64,000 nt of DNA from the NCBI RefSeq assembly GCF_041053105.1, contig NZ_CP163444.1:1798001-1862000 (forward strand), in the 5' to 3' direction. This document shows positions 8,345 through 16,664 of the stretch, one piece after another (within the stretch, counting starts at the first letter, position 1; each line of letters starts with the position of its first letter). Position numbers and translations under genes: made by a program. The DNA comes from Streptomyces sp. R44. Its GTDB lineage: Bacteria > Actinomycetota > Actinomycetes > Streptomycetales > Streptomycetaceae. Below the pieces are notes generated by a model that was not told where the DNA came from, ran no database searches, and saw only the letters and a list, made by a program, of their open reading frames with translations.

Positions 8345-9700
8345 TCAGGCCTCCGTGCTGAGGAAGACGTTCTTGGTTTCGGTGAAGGCGGTCAGGGCGT
8401 CGGGGCCGAGTTCGCGGCCGAGGCCGGACTGCTGGTAGCCGCCGAACGGGGTCCAGTAGCGGACGCTGGAGTGGGAGTTGACGGAGAGGTTGCCGGCCCG
8501 GACGGCGCGGGAGGCGCGCAGGGCGCGGCCGACGTCGCGGGTCCAGATCGAGCCGGACAGGCCGTACTCGGTGGCGTTGGCGAGGCGGATCGCGTCGGCC
8601 TCGTCCTCGAAGGGGAGGACGACGGCGACGGGTCCGAAGATCTCCTCGACGGCGCAGGGGGCGGTCTCGGCGAGGCCGGTGAGGACGGTCGGCGGGAACC
8701 AGAAGCCGGGGCCCTCGGGCGCCTTGCCCCGGATGCCTTCGAGATCGTCGTTCACGTAGGAGCGGATGCGGTCGAGCTGGGCGCGGGAGATGAGCGGGCC
8801 CATCTGGGTGCGCTCGTCGGTCGGGTCGCCGACGACGATCTCCTCGACGGCGGGGGTGAGGAGCTCCAGGAAGCGGTCGTACGCGCTCCGCTGGACGAGG
8901 ATGCGGGTGCGGGCGCAGCAGTCCTGGCCGCTGTTGTCGAGGAAGGCCATCGGCGCTGCGGCGGCGGCCGCCTCCAGGTCCGCGTCGGCGAAGACGATGT
9001 TGGGGCTCTTGCCGCCGAGTTCGAGGGTGACCCGCTTCACCTGGTCGGCGCATTTCGCCATGATCGACTTGCCGACCCTGGTGGAGCCGGTGAAGACGAT
9101 CTTGGCGATGCCGGGGTGTTCGACGAGGGCGTTCCCGGCGACGGGGCCGGTGCCGGGGAGGACCTGGAAGAGGCCTTCGGGGAGGCCCGCCTCCAGGGCG
9201 AGTTCGGCGAGGCGGAGCGCGGTGAGGGGGGTGGTCTCGGCCGGCTTGAGGAGGACGGCGTTGCCGGCGGCGAGGGCGGGCGCGGTGGCCCAGGCGGCGA
9301 TCGGCATGGGGAAGTTCCAGGGGGCGATGACGCCGACGACCCCGAGCGGTTCGAGGATCGTGATGTCGAGGCCGCCGGCCACCGGGATCTGGCGGCCGTT
9401 GAGCCGTTCCACTCCCCCGGCGGCGAAGTCGAGCAGGTCGCGGACGTTGCCGGCCTCCCAGCGGGCGTTGCCGATGGTGTGGCCGGCCTCGGTGACCTCC
9501 AGGCGGGCCAGTTCCTCGATGTGGTCGTCGACGACGGCGGCGAAGCGGCGGAGCAGCCGGGCCCGGTCGGCGGGCGCGGCGGCGGCCCAGCCGCGCTGGG
9601 CGGCGGTGGCGCGGGCGACGGCGGCGTCGACGTCGGCGGGGGTGGCGGCCGGGACGGTGGCGACCAGCTCTTCGGTCGCCGGGTTCAGTACCTGGAGCAA
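8345..9700 (-). CDS. Aldehyde dehydrogenase of the gamma-glutamylation pathway
   Basis: NAD(P)-dependent aldehyde dehydrogenase of 451 residues, slightly short for the family because the N-terminus begins directly at MLQVLNPATEELV. Visible elements are PWNFPMPIAAW, KPAETTPL, FTGSTRVGK, the catalytic Glu in LELGGKSPN and the catalytic Cys in GQDCCART, then EEIFGPV. The start is TTG at 9700 with AGAGGA six bases upstream; no ATG or GTG fits as well. It sits 29 bases after the synthetase gene and 5 before the SDR. By analogy with PuuC-type enzymes it would oxidise a gamma-glutamyl-linked aldehyde. Confidence 0.9.
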   Translation of the reverse strand: MLQVLNPATEELVATVPAATPADVDAAVARATAAQRGWAAAAPADRARLLRRFAAVVDDHIEELARLEVTEAGHTIGNARWEAGNVRDLLDFAAGGVERLNGRQIPVAGGLDITILEPLGVVGVIAPWNFPMPIAAWATAPALAAGNAVLLKPAETTPLTALRLAELALEAGLPEGLFQVLPGTGPVAGNALVEHPGIAKIVFTGSTRVGKSIMAKCADQVKRVTLELGGKSPNIVFADADLEAAAAAAPMAFLDNSGQDCCARTRILVQRSAYDRFLELLTPAVEEIVVGDPTDERTQMGPLISRAQLDRIRSYVNDDLEGIRGKAPEGPGFWFPPTVLTGLAETAPCAVEEIFGPVAVVLPFEDEADAIRLANATEYGLSGSIWTRDVGRALRASRAVRAGNLSVNSHSSVRYWTPFGGYQQSGLGRELGPDALTAFTETKNVFLSTEA

Positions 9701-9729
9701 CTCGTTCCTCTCACTTCACAGGTGCGTTT

Positions 9730-11094
9730 CTAGAGGCGTTCGAAGGAGCGGCGCAGCTCCCAGTCGGTCACCGCCGCGTCGAAGGCGTCGAGTTCGACGC
9801 GGGCCATGTTGCGGTAGTGCGCGACGACCTCGGCGCCGAAGGCGGCCTTGGCGATCTCGCTGGTCTCCCAGAGTTCGGCGGCCTCGCGCAGGGTGGTGGG
9901 GACGTGCGCGTACTCGGCGGTGTACGCGTTCCCGGTGCAGGGCGGGGGCAGTTCGAGGCGCTGCTCGATGCCGTACAGGCCGGCGGCGACCAGGCCGGCG
10001 ACGGCGAGGTAGGGGTTGACGTCGCCGCCGGGGAGGCGGTTCTCGAAGCGGGTGGAGCGGCCGTGGCCGACGACCCGGAGCGAGCAGGTGCGGTTGTCGT
10101 GGCCCCAGGCGACGGCGGTGGGCGCGAAGGACCCGGGCTGGAACCGCTTGTAGGAGTTGATGTTCGGGGCGTACAGGAGGGAGAAGTCGCGGAGGGCGGC
10201 GAGCTGTCCTGCGAGGAAGTGCCGCATGGTCTCGGACATGCCGTGGGCGTCGTCCCCGGCCATCACGTTGTGTCCCTCGGCGTCCTGGAGCGAGAGGTGG
10301 ATGTGACAGGAGTTGCCCTCGCGCTCGTTGTACTTCGCCATGAAGGTGAGCGAGCAGCCCTCCTGGGCGGCGATCTCCTTGGCGCCCGTCTTGTAGACGG
10401 CGTGCTGGTCGCAGGTGACGAGGGCCTCGTCGTACTTGAAGGCGATCTCGTGCTGGCCGGGGTTGCACTCGCCCTTGGCGGACTCGACCGTGAGTCCGGC
10501 GCCGGTCATCTCGTTGCGGATGCGGCGCAGGAGCGGTTCGATGCGTCCGGTACCGAGGACGGAGTAGTCGATGTTGTACTGGTTGGCGGGGGTGAGGCCG
10601 CGGTAGTTCGCGTCCCAGGCCTGCTCGTAGCTGTCCTTGAAGACGATGAACTCGAGCTCGGTGCCCACGTGCGCCGTGAGGCCGAGCTCCGCGAGGCGCT
10701 CCAGCTGGCGGCGGAGGATCTGGCGGGGCGCGGCGACGACCGGGGTGCCGTCGGCCCAGGCGAGGTCGGCCGTCACCATGGCGGTGGCGTCGTTCCAGGG
10801 GAGGCGGCGGAGGGTGGTGAGGTCGGGGTGCATCGCGAAGTCGCCGTAGCCGCGGTCCCAGGAGGACATCTCGTAGCCGTCGACGGTGTTCATCTCGGTG
10901 TCGACGGCGAGGAGGTAGTTGCAGCCCTCGGTGCCGTGGCCGAGGACCTCGTCCAGGAAGAACGGTGCGGCGAACCGCTTGCCCTGGAGTCTTCCCTGCA
11001 TGTCGGGGAAGGCCAGGACGACGGTGTCGATCTCGCCGCTCGCGACGAGGGCGCGGAGCTCCTCGACGGTGAGCGGGGGTGTGCGGTCTGCCAC
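9730..11094 (-). CDS. glnA4: GlnA4-type glutamine synthetase-like gamma-glutamyl ligase
   Basis: A 454-residue glutamine-synthetase fold enzyme. Active-site elements include GTELEFIVFKD, GECNPGQHEIAFKY, NSCHIHLSL and FENRLPGGDVNPYL. The adenylylation loop of true GlnA (a Tyr in a KNLYDLPPEE-type sequence) is replaced by LPPPCTGNAYT, so the usual nitrogen control site is absent. It matches the actinobacterial GlnA4 group, which in S. coelicolor is reported to make gamma-glutamylethanolamide from glutamate and ethanolamine with ATP; related enzymes use polyamines. GTG 11094 is chosen because AAGGAGGAGC precedes it; the longer ATG at 11148 would pass through the operator region. First gene of a three-gene minus-strand operon, divergent from its likely regulator. 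Confidence 0.88.
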   Translation of the reverse strand: MADRTPPLTVEELRALVASGEIDTVVLAFPDMQGRLQGKRFAAPFFLDEVLGHGTEGCNYLLAVDTEMNTVDGYEMSSWDRGYGDFAMHPDLTTLRRLPWNDATAMVTADLAWADGTPVVAAPRQILRRQLERLAELGLTAHVGTELEFIVFKDSYEQAWDANYRGLTPANQYNIDYSVLGTGRIEPLLRRIRNEMTGAGLTVESAKGECNPGQHEIAFKYDEALVTCDQHAVYKTGAKEIAAQEGCSLTFMAKYNEREGNSCHIHLSLQDAEGHNVMAGDDAHGMSETMRHFLAGQLAALRDFSLLYAPNINSYKRFQPGSFAPTAVAWGHDNRTCSLRVVGHGRSTRFENRLPGGDVNPYLAVAGLVAAGLYGIEQRLELPPPCTGNAYTAEYAHVPTTLREAAELWETSEIAKAAFGAEVVAHYRNMARVELDAFDAAVTDWELRRSFERL

Positions 11095-11128
11095 GGGATT
11101 GCTCCTCCTTCGGCCTGCCGGGAGCCAT

Positions 11129-11150
11129 AAGGTATTGCGGAAGACCATTG
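11129..11150. promoter_or_regulatory. Candidate FadR/GntR operator, copy 1
   Basis: Dyad AAGGTATT-GCGG-AAGACCAT in the 89-bp divergent spacer between the glnA4-type gene and the FadR-type regulator. A 22-bp sequence sharing 16 positions (AAGGTAT-n-GC-n3-A-n2-CCATTG) recurs at 11982-12003 before the permease. This suggests one regulator controls both transcription units. Confidence 0.55.
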
Positions 11151-11183
11151 CTTGGGAAGTGCTGGAGAAAGGGAAACGAGAAC

Positions 11184-11912
11184 GTGGCCAGTACGAGTGA
11201 ATCGGCGGACCGGCTGACGCCCGTGCTGCGGCCGGTGCGGGCGGGCAACGGATTCGAGGAGGCCCTGGAGCAGATCCTGCAGGTGGTACGGCTCGGTCTG
11301 GTGCCCGGCGGGGAGCGGCTGCCCGCCGAGCGGGAGCTCGCCGACCGGATGGGGATCAGCCGGGTGACCCTGCGCGAGGTCCTCAAGGTCCTCCAGGAGC
11401 AGGGGCTCGTGGAGAGCCGGCGCGGCCGGTACGGCGGGACGTTCGTGCTGCCCAGGACGCAGACGGCGGACGAGGACGAGCTGCGCCGCCGGATCGCCAC
11501 GGTCGACATGGAGGACACCCTGCGCTTCCGTGAGGTCCTGGAGGTGGGGGCCGCCGGGCTCTGCGCGGCCCACGGTCTCGACGCGGCGGGCGCCGAGCGG
11601 CTGCGGACGGCCGTGGCGGCGACCCATGACGCCCCGCTGGCCGATTACCGCCGCCAGGACACCCTGCTCCACCTCACGCTCGCGGAGCTCTCCGGCTCGC
11701 CGACGCTGACGGCCCAGTACGCCGCCGTCCGCGCGACGGTGAACGACCTGCTGGACTGCATCCCCCTGCTCGTACGCAACCTGGAGCACTCCCAGCACCA
11801 GCACACCGCCCTGGTGGAGGCGGTCCTGGACGGGGACGCGGACGCGGCGCGCGAGGTGATGCGGGAGCACTGCGCGGGCACGGCGGCGCTGCTCCGGGGC
11901 TTCCTGACGTGA
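11184..11912 (+). CDS. FadR-subfamily GntR transcription regulator
   Basis: A 242-residue protein. The winged helix-turn-helix spans residues ~20-87 (LPAERELADRMGISRVTLRE, then VESRRGRYGGTFV). The C-terminal FCD ligand domain has metal-site residues in RQDTLLHLTL, HSQHQHTALV and REHC. The GTG start at 11184 follows a weak GAAAGGGA. It is divergent from the glnA4-type operon and is followed by the permease and amidase genes, so it is the probable local regulator of the pathway, acting at the dyads at 11129 and 11982. The ligand would be ethanolamine, a polyamine or a gamma-glutamyl intermediate; this is inference. Confidence 0.9.
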   Translation: MASTSESADRLTPVLRPVRAGNGFEEALEQILQVVRLGLVPGGERLPAERELADRMGISRVTLREVLKVLQEQGLVESRRGRYGGTFVLPRTQTADEDELRRRIATVDMEDTLRFREVLEVGAAGLCAAHGLDAAGAERLRTAVAATHDAPLADYRRQDTLLHLTLAELSGSPTLTAQYAAVRATVNDLLDCIPLLVRNLEHSQHQHTALVEAVLDGDADAAREVMREHCAGTAALLRGFLT

Positions 11913-11949
11913 CGGGAAGGCGGACCGCGGCGTAACCCGAAAGTAACGC

Positions 11950-11970
11950 ACGGGGGTTGCGCTCCCCCGT
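11950..11970 (+). terminator. Possible terminator after the regulator gene
   Basis: ACGGGGG / CCCCCGT arms with a 7-base loop, 37 bases after the regulator stop and upstream of the permease promoter region. There is no U-tract. Confidence 0.4.
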
Positions 11971-11981
11971 CGGCCACCGCA

Positions 11982-12003
11982 AAGGTATGGCTCCAATCCA
12001 TTG
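11982..12003. promoter_or_regulatory. Candidate FadR/GntR operator, copy 2
   Basis: AAGGTATG-GCTC-CAATCCAT followed by TG, ending 27 bases before the permease ATG. It matches 16 of 22 bases with the site at 11129-11150 and keeps both outer half-sites (AAGGTAT, CCATTG). Confidence 0.5.
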
Positions 12004-12030
12004 GGCCCGTTGCGGGGAGCTGACGCTGCC

Positions 12031-13464
12031 ATGACGCTGGAAGACACCACGCCGACGAAGGACGATTACCTGGAACGCCGGGCGTTGCGCCGCGGCAGTG
12101 CGGGCTGGCTGCTGCTGACCGGCCTCGGCGTGGCGTACGTCGTGTCCGGGGACTTCTCCGGCTGGAACATCGGCCTGTCGAAGGGCGGCTTCGGCGGACT
12201 CGCCGTCGCCACCGTCCTGATGGGCGCGATGTACGCCTGTCTGGTCTTCGCGCTCGCCGAGCTCTCCGCCATCCTGCCCACCGCGGGCGGCGGCTACGGC
12301 TTCGCGCGCCGGGCGCTCGGCACCTGGGGCGGCTTCCTCACCGGCACCGCGATCCTCATCGAGTACATCCTGGCCCCCGCCGCGATCTCCCTCTTCATCG
12401 GCGACTACGTGGAGTCCCTCGGGCTCTTCGGCCTGGAGTCCGGCTGGCCGGTCTACCTGGTCTGCTTCGCGCTCTTCATCGGCATCCACCTGTGGGGCGT
12501 GGGCGAGGCGCTGCGCTTCAGCCTGATCGTCACGGCGATCGCGGTCGCGGCCCTGGTCGTCTTCGCGCTCGGCGCGTTCACCGACTTCCACGTGGACGGC
12601 CTCAACGACATCCCGGTCGACGGCGAGGCCCTCGGGTCGAACTCCTGGCTGCCCTTCGGGCTCCTCGGCATCTGGGCAGCGTTCCCCTTCGGCATGTGGT
12701 TCTTCCTCGGCGTCGAGGGCGTGCCGCTCGCCGCCGAGGAGGCGAAGGACCCGGTGCGGTCGATGCCGAAGGCACTCGCGATCTCCATGGGCATCCTGGT
12801 GCTGCTCGCCGTCATGACCTTCTTCGCCGCCACCGGGGCGCACGGCGCGGCCGCCGTGCAGGAGGCCGGAAACCCGCTGGTCGTGGCGCTCCAGGGCGAC
12901 GGGGAGCCGACCGCGCTCAGCCGCTTCGTGAACTACGCGGGCCTCGCGGGCCTGGTCGCCTCCTTCTTCTCCCTCATCTACGCCGGCTCGCGCCAGCTCT
13001 TCGCCCTCTCCCGGGCCGGCTACCTGCCCCGGTTCCTCTCCCTCACGAGCCGCCGCAAGTCGCCCTACCTGGGGCTCCTCATCCCGGGCGCCATCGGCTT
13101 CGCCCTCGCCGCCTGGACCGGGAACGGGGCGCGGATGCTGAACATCGCGGTCTTCGGCGCCACCATCTCGTACGCCCTGATGGCGCTCTCCCACATCGTG
13201 CTGCGCCGCCGGGAGCCGGGGCTGCACCGGCCGTACCGTACGCCCGGCGGGATCGTGACCTCGTCGGTGGCCTTCGTCCTGGCCCTCTCGGCGCTGGTCG
13301 CGACCTTCCTGGTGGACCGGACGGCGGCGTTCATGGCGCTCGGGGTGTACGTGATCGCCCTCGCCTACTTCGCGTTCTACAGTCGGCACCATCTGGTGGC
13401 CAGTGCGCCCGAGGAGGAGTTCGCGGCGCTCGCCGCGGCCGAGGCCGAGCTCGAACGCGACTGA
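12031..13464 (+). CDS. APC-family permease, ethanolamine-permease type
   Basis: A 477-residue integral membrane transporter with about 12 predicted helices. The N-terminal signature GVAYVVSGDFSGWNIGL and the TAGGGYGFARRALG stretch resemble ethanolamine permeases of the amino acid-polyamine-organocation superfamily. ATG 12031 is chosen; a TTG at 12001 would lie inside the candidate operator. The amidase gene follows after 35 bases, so the two are probably co-transcribed. Import of ethanolamine or a related amine for the GlnA4-type enzyme is the natural reading; the substrate is inferred from similarity and context. Confidence 0.87.
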   Translation: MTLEDTTPTKDDYLERRALRRGSAGWLLLTGLGVAYVVSGDFSGWNIGLSKGGFGGLAVATVLMGAMYACLVFALAELSAILPTAGGGYGFARRALGTWGGFLTGTAILIEYILAPAAISLFIGDYVESLGLFGLESGWPVYLVCFALFIGIHLWGVGEALRFSLIVTAIAVAALVVFALGAFTDFHVDGLNDIPVDGEALGSNSWLPFGLLGIWAAFPFGMWFFLGVEGVPLAAEEAKDPVRSMPKALAISMGILVLLAVMTFFAATGAHGAAAVQEAGNPLVVALQGDGEPTALSRFVNYAGLAGLVASFFSLIYAGSRQLFALSRAGYLPRFLSLTSRRKSPYLGLLIPGAIGFALAAWTGNGARMLNIAVFGATISYALMALSHIVLRRREPGLHRPYRTPGGIVTSSVAFVLALSALVATFLVDRTAAFMALGVYVIALAYFAFYSRHHLVASAPEEEFAALAAAEAELERD

Positions 13465-13499
13465 TCCGCCCGACTCTCCGCACCTCTGGAGGAAGTTCC

Positions 13500-14183
13500 G
13501 TGACCAAGCCGCTGATCGGCGTGACCACCTATCTGGACCAGGCGCGCTGGGGCGTGTGGGACATGACCGCCGCGCTGCTCCCCGCGCAGTACCCGCGTCT
13601 CGTACGGGAGAGCGGCGGGCTCGCGGTGATGCTGCCGCCGGGCGGGCCCGAGGAGGGGGCGGAGGTCGTGGCGCGGCTCGACGGCCTGGTCGTCGCGGGC
13701 GGGGCGGACGTCGAGCCCGTACGGTACGGGGCCGAGCCCGACCCCCGTACCGGCCCGCCGGCCCGGGCCCGGGACACCTGGGAGCTGGCCCTGATCGACG
13801 CGGCCCTGGCCTCCGGCACCCCGCTGCTCGGCATCTGCCGGGGCATGCAGCTCCTGAACGTGGCGCTCGGCGGCACGCTGATCCAGCACCTGGACGGGCA
13901 CGTGGAGGCGGTCGGGGTGATCGGCCGGCACGCGGTGAAGCCGGTGCCGGGCACGCGGTACGCCTCGCTCGTACCCGAGCTCGCCGAGGTCCCGACCTAT
14001 CACCACCAGGCCGTGGACCGCCTGGGCACGGGCCTCACAGCCTCGGCCCACGCGGAGGACGGCACGGTGGAGGCGGTGGAGACGGACGGCCCGGGATGGG
14101 TCCTCGGTGTGCAGTGGCACCCGGAGATGGGCGAGGACCTGCGGGTGATGCGGGGCCTGGTGGAGGCGGCGGCGGGCCGGTAG
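13500..14183 (+). CDS. PuuD-like gamma-glutamyl amide hydrolase (class I GATase fold)
   Basis: A 227-residue peptidase C26 family protein. The nucleophile Cys lies in LLGICRGMQLLN, the catalytic His/Glu pair in GVQWHPE, and the oxyanion region in VVAGGADVEP. PuuD in E. coli hydrolyses gamma-glutamyl-GABA to release GABA and glutamate. Here the enzyme would close the gamma-glutamylation cycle begun by the GlnA4-type ligase, returning glutamate. The GTG at 13500 has GGAGGAA six bases upstream. It is coupled to the permease gene and ends at a strong hairpin. Confidence 0.9.
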   Translation: MTKPLIGVTTYLDQARWGVWDMTAALLPAQYPRLVRESGGLAVMLPPGGPEEGAEVVARLDGLVVAGGADVEPVRYGAEPDPRTGPPARARDTWELALIDAALASGTPLLGICRGMQLLNVALGGTLIQHLDGHVEAVGVIGRHAVKPVPGTRYASLVPELAEVPTYHHQAVDRLGTGLTASAHAEDGTVEAVETDGPGWVLGVQWHPEMGEDLRVMRGLVEAAAGR

Positions 14184-14200
14184 CTCCGCCGGAAAGGGTG

Positions 14201-14232
14201 CGGGACGGCCGGGGTGGGCTCCGGCCGTCCCG
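14201..14232. terminator. Bidirectional terminator hairpin
   Basis: CGGGACGGCCGG / CCGGCCGTCCCG arms with an 8-base loop between the convergent PuuD-like and NCS1 permease genes. Confidence 0.75.
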
Positions 14233-14244
14233 CGGTAGGGGGGC

Positions 14245-15678
14245 TCAGCTCGTCGCCGCCACCGCGCGACGGCCGAGGAGCACGTACAGGCCCGAGGCGA
14301 CGATCATGCCGACCGGCATGGAGAGGTCGATCCCGCCGAGCGCCGTGGCGACCGGGCCGGTGTAGACCGTGTTGACGCAGAGGGCCGCCGAGGCCACGCC
14401 CACGATCAGGGAGAGGGCACCCGCCCAGTTGACGCCGCCGGTGAACCAGAAGGGGCTGCCGGGGGTCTCGTCGGAGAGGGCGCGGCCGTCGTAGCGGTTC
14501 CGGCGCAGCACGATGTCGGTGGCGTACACGGCCATGAGGGGGCCGATCAGGACCACGATCACCTGGAGGGCGTTGCTGACGGTGTCCAGGAAGTTGGAGA
14601 CCAGCAGCCCGTAGAGGGTGGCGGCGACGGCGACGGTGCCGTCGAAGAGGACGCTGACGGTGCGTCGGATGCGCAGGCCGACGGCCTGGAGGGCCAGACC
14701 CGCGCTGTACGCGGTCAGGGCGTTGATGGAGATCGTGCCGAGGACGAGGGCGAGCAGGAAGACGGGCACGAACCAGCCCGGCAGGATCTCCTGGAGCGCG
14801 TTCTGAGGGTCGGTCATGTCGACGGCGGTCGCGGCGAAGGCGCCGAGCGAGCCGACGATGATGCTGGGGACGAAGGCGCCGAGCGCGGTCCAGCCGGCGA
14901 TCGCCTTCGGCGAGGCCGTACGGGGCAGGTAGCGGGAGAAGTCGGCGCTCGTCGTGTACGAGAGCGGGCCCGAGGCCACCATCGTGGTGCCCGCGATGAT
15001 CACCGCCCAGAGGTCGACACCGGTCAGCGGCTCGGCGGGCGTGTACGAGAAGTCGGCGTGGCGGAAGACCGAGAGGGCGACGACGGTGAACGCGCCGGCC
15101 AGGGCCAGGGTGATCGGCAGGTACAGCTTGATGATCAGGGCGTGGCCGTAGACGCTGATGGCCAGCGTGAGGGCGGCGATCACCACGATGACGGCCACCT
15201 TGACCGGGGTGGTCGCGGTGATGCCCGCCTTCTCGACGAGCGCGAAGGCGGCGGTCGCGGCGGCGGCCAGGTTGAGCGCGAAGTAGCAGACGGAGACCAG
15301 CCAGCCGCCGATCGCGTTGTTCACGCGGTTGCCGATGACGCCGTACAGCGCGCGGGTGATCACCTCGCTGGGCGCGCCCGCCGCCGGTCCGGAGGTGGCG
15401 AGGAGCCCGGTCAGCACCCAGAAGAGATTGCCCACGACGGTCACGGCCACGGCCTGCCACAGGCTCAGGCCCATCAGGACGAGGGCGCCGCCGATGACGA
15501 GGCTGAGGTAGTTGACGTTGGCGGCGGCCCAGACGGAGAAGAGCTCGCGGGGATGCCCGTGGCGCTCGGTGTCGGGGATGTGATCGATGCCGTGGGCCTC
15601 GATGCGGCCCGGCCGGTCGGTGGCCGGCGGGGTGACCTCGGCGCGGGCCGCGCCGGGGTCGGGGATCGTGGAAGCCAT
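14245..15678 (-). CDS. NCS1-family cytosine/purine permease
   Basis: A 477-residue membrane transporter of the nucleobase-cation-symport-1 family with ~12 helices. The N-terminal GIDHIPDTERHGHPRELFSV followed by WAAANVNYLSLVIGGALVL is characteristic, as is GGVNWAGALSL near the C-terminus. ATG 15678 has GGAGGG five bases upstream. It is divergent from a TetR-type regulator that probably controls it. The neighbouring amidohydrolase (plus strand, after the regulator) might act on an imported N-heterocycle or amide; this is only suggested by position. Confidence 0.88.
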   Translation of the reverse strand: MASTIPDPGAARAEVTPPATDRPGRIEAHGIDHIPDTERHGHPRELFSVWAAANVNYLSLVIGGALVLMGLSLWQAVAVTVVGNLFWVLTGLLATSGPAAGAPSEVITRALYGVIGNRVNNAIGGWLVSVCYFALNLAAAATAAFALVEKAGITATTPVKVAVIVVIAALTLAISVYGHALIIKLYLPITLALAGAFTVVALSVFRHADFSYTPAEPLTGVDLWAVIIAGTTMVASGPLSYTTSADFSRYLPRTASPKAIAGWTALGAFVPSIIVGSLGAFAATAVDMTDPQNALQEILPGWFVPVFLLALVLGTISINALTAYSAGLALQAVGLRIRRTVSVLFDGTVAVAATLYGLLVSNFLDTVSNALQVIVVLIGPLMAVYATDIVLRRNRYDGRALSDETPGSPFWFTGGVNWAGALSLIVGVASAALCVNTVYTGPVATALGGIDLSMPVGMIVASGLYVLLGRRAVAATS

Positions 15679-15712
15679 GCGGCCCTCCGGAAGCTGTCGT
15701 GCCCACCTGTTT

Positions 15713-15737
15713 GCTTATTGGTCGCACACTCAATAGC
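15713..15737. promoter_or_regulatory. Candidate TetR operator
   Basis: Inverted half-sites GCTTATTG and CAATAGC with a 10-bp spacer in the 68-bp divergent region between the NCS1 permease and the TetR-type gene. It is the only clear dyad there. Confidence 0.45.
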
Positions 15738-15746
15738 ATCACCGGT

Positions 15747-16520
15747 ATGCCGTCAAGCGTCCAGCGCAAGAGAATTCGGAAAACTCCCGAGGCCCGTAGG
15801 GCGGAGATCGTGGAGACCGCGGCCCGGGTCGCCCTGACCGAGGGCCTGGAGTGCGTCACGCTCCGGCGCATAGCCGACGAGCTCGCCGTACGACCCGGTC
15901 TGATCAGCCACTACTTCCCGTCGGCGGAGGATCTGGTGGCCGAGGCGTTCAGCGTCGCGTCCACCGGAGAGCTCGACGCCCTGCTGCCCGCGGACCGTCC
16001 CGACGGGACCCCGACGCAGTACCTCGCGCGCTACTTCGCCCTCTCGGCCGGAGAGGCGTACGACGACATCAGCCGCCTGTGGATCAACGCCCGGCACCTC
16101 AGCCGCTACCGGCCGGTGCTCCGCGACCGGGTCGCCGAACAGGAGCTCGCCTCCGACGACCGCCTCGAAGGACTCATCCGCGAGGGCGTCGAGCGGGGCG
16201 AGTTCCGGACGGACGACCCGCGCACGACGGCCATCCAGATCCTGGTGGTCCTCGACGGCCTCGGCGCCCACGCCAACACGGACCGCAGCAACCGCCCGGA
16301 GGCGGTGACGCGGATGGCGGTGACGACGGCGGAACGGGAACTGGGGCTGACACGGGGAGCCCTCACGGAGGTGACGCTGCCGGAGGGGTGGGCGGAGGCG
16401 ATCGAGTCGGCGGCGGCTGAGCGGGCGGAGCCGACGGAGTCGGCCGAGCCTGCCGGGGCGATCGCGTCGGCTGAGCCTGCCGCGTCGGCCGAGCCGACCG
16501 AGTCGACCGAGTCGCGCTGA
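15747..16520 (+). CDS. TetR/AcrR-family regulator with repetitive acidic tail
   Basis: A 257-residue protein. The N-terminal HTH lies at ~10-60 (TPEARRAEIVETAARVALTE, ADELAVRPGLISHYFPS), followed by a BetI-like ligand domain (YDDISRLWINARHLSRYRPV). The last ~45 residues are low complexity, with repeated AEP/TES units, and are not part of the usual fold. The divergent NCS1 permease is the probable target and an amidohydrolase follows 144 bases downstream. The start is ATG 15747; an upstream in-frame ATG at 15699 would extend into the operator region. Confidence 0.88.
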   Translation: MPSSVQRKRIRKTPEARRAEIVETAARVALTEGLECVTLRRIADELAVRPGLISHYFPSAEDLVAEAFSVASTGELDALLPADRPDGTPTQYLARYFALSAGEAYDDISRLWINARHLSRYRPVLRDRVAEQELASDDRLEGLIREGVERGEFRTDDPRTTAIQILVVLDGLGAHANTDRSNRPEAVTRMAVTTAERELGLTRGALTEVTLPEGWAEAIESAAAERAEPTESAEPAGAIASAEPAASAEPTESTESR

Positions 16521-16664
16521 CGACGGCCGTCCGCCGCCCCTCGCCGATCACGGCCGGCGGCGTCGAACCTCACCGCGCCCGCCGCCCGGCCCGGCCCGGC
16601 GCCTTCGGGCCGAGCCCTGCCCCTCCCCCCTCCCCCTCTCTCCCGCACTCTTCCTGGAGCCATC

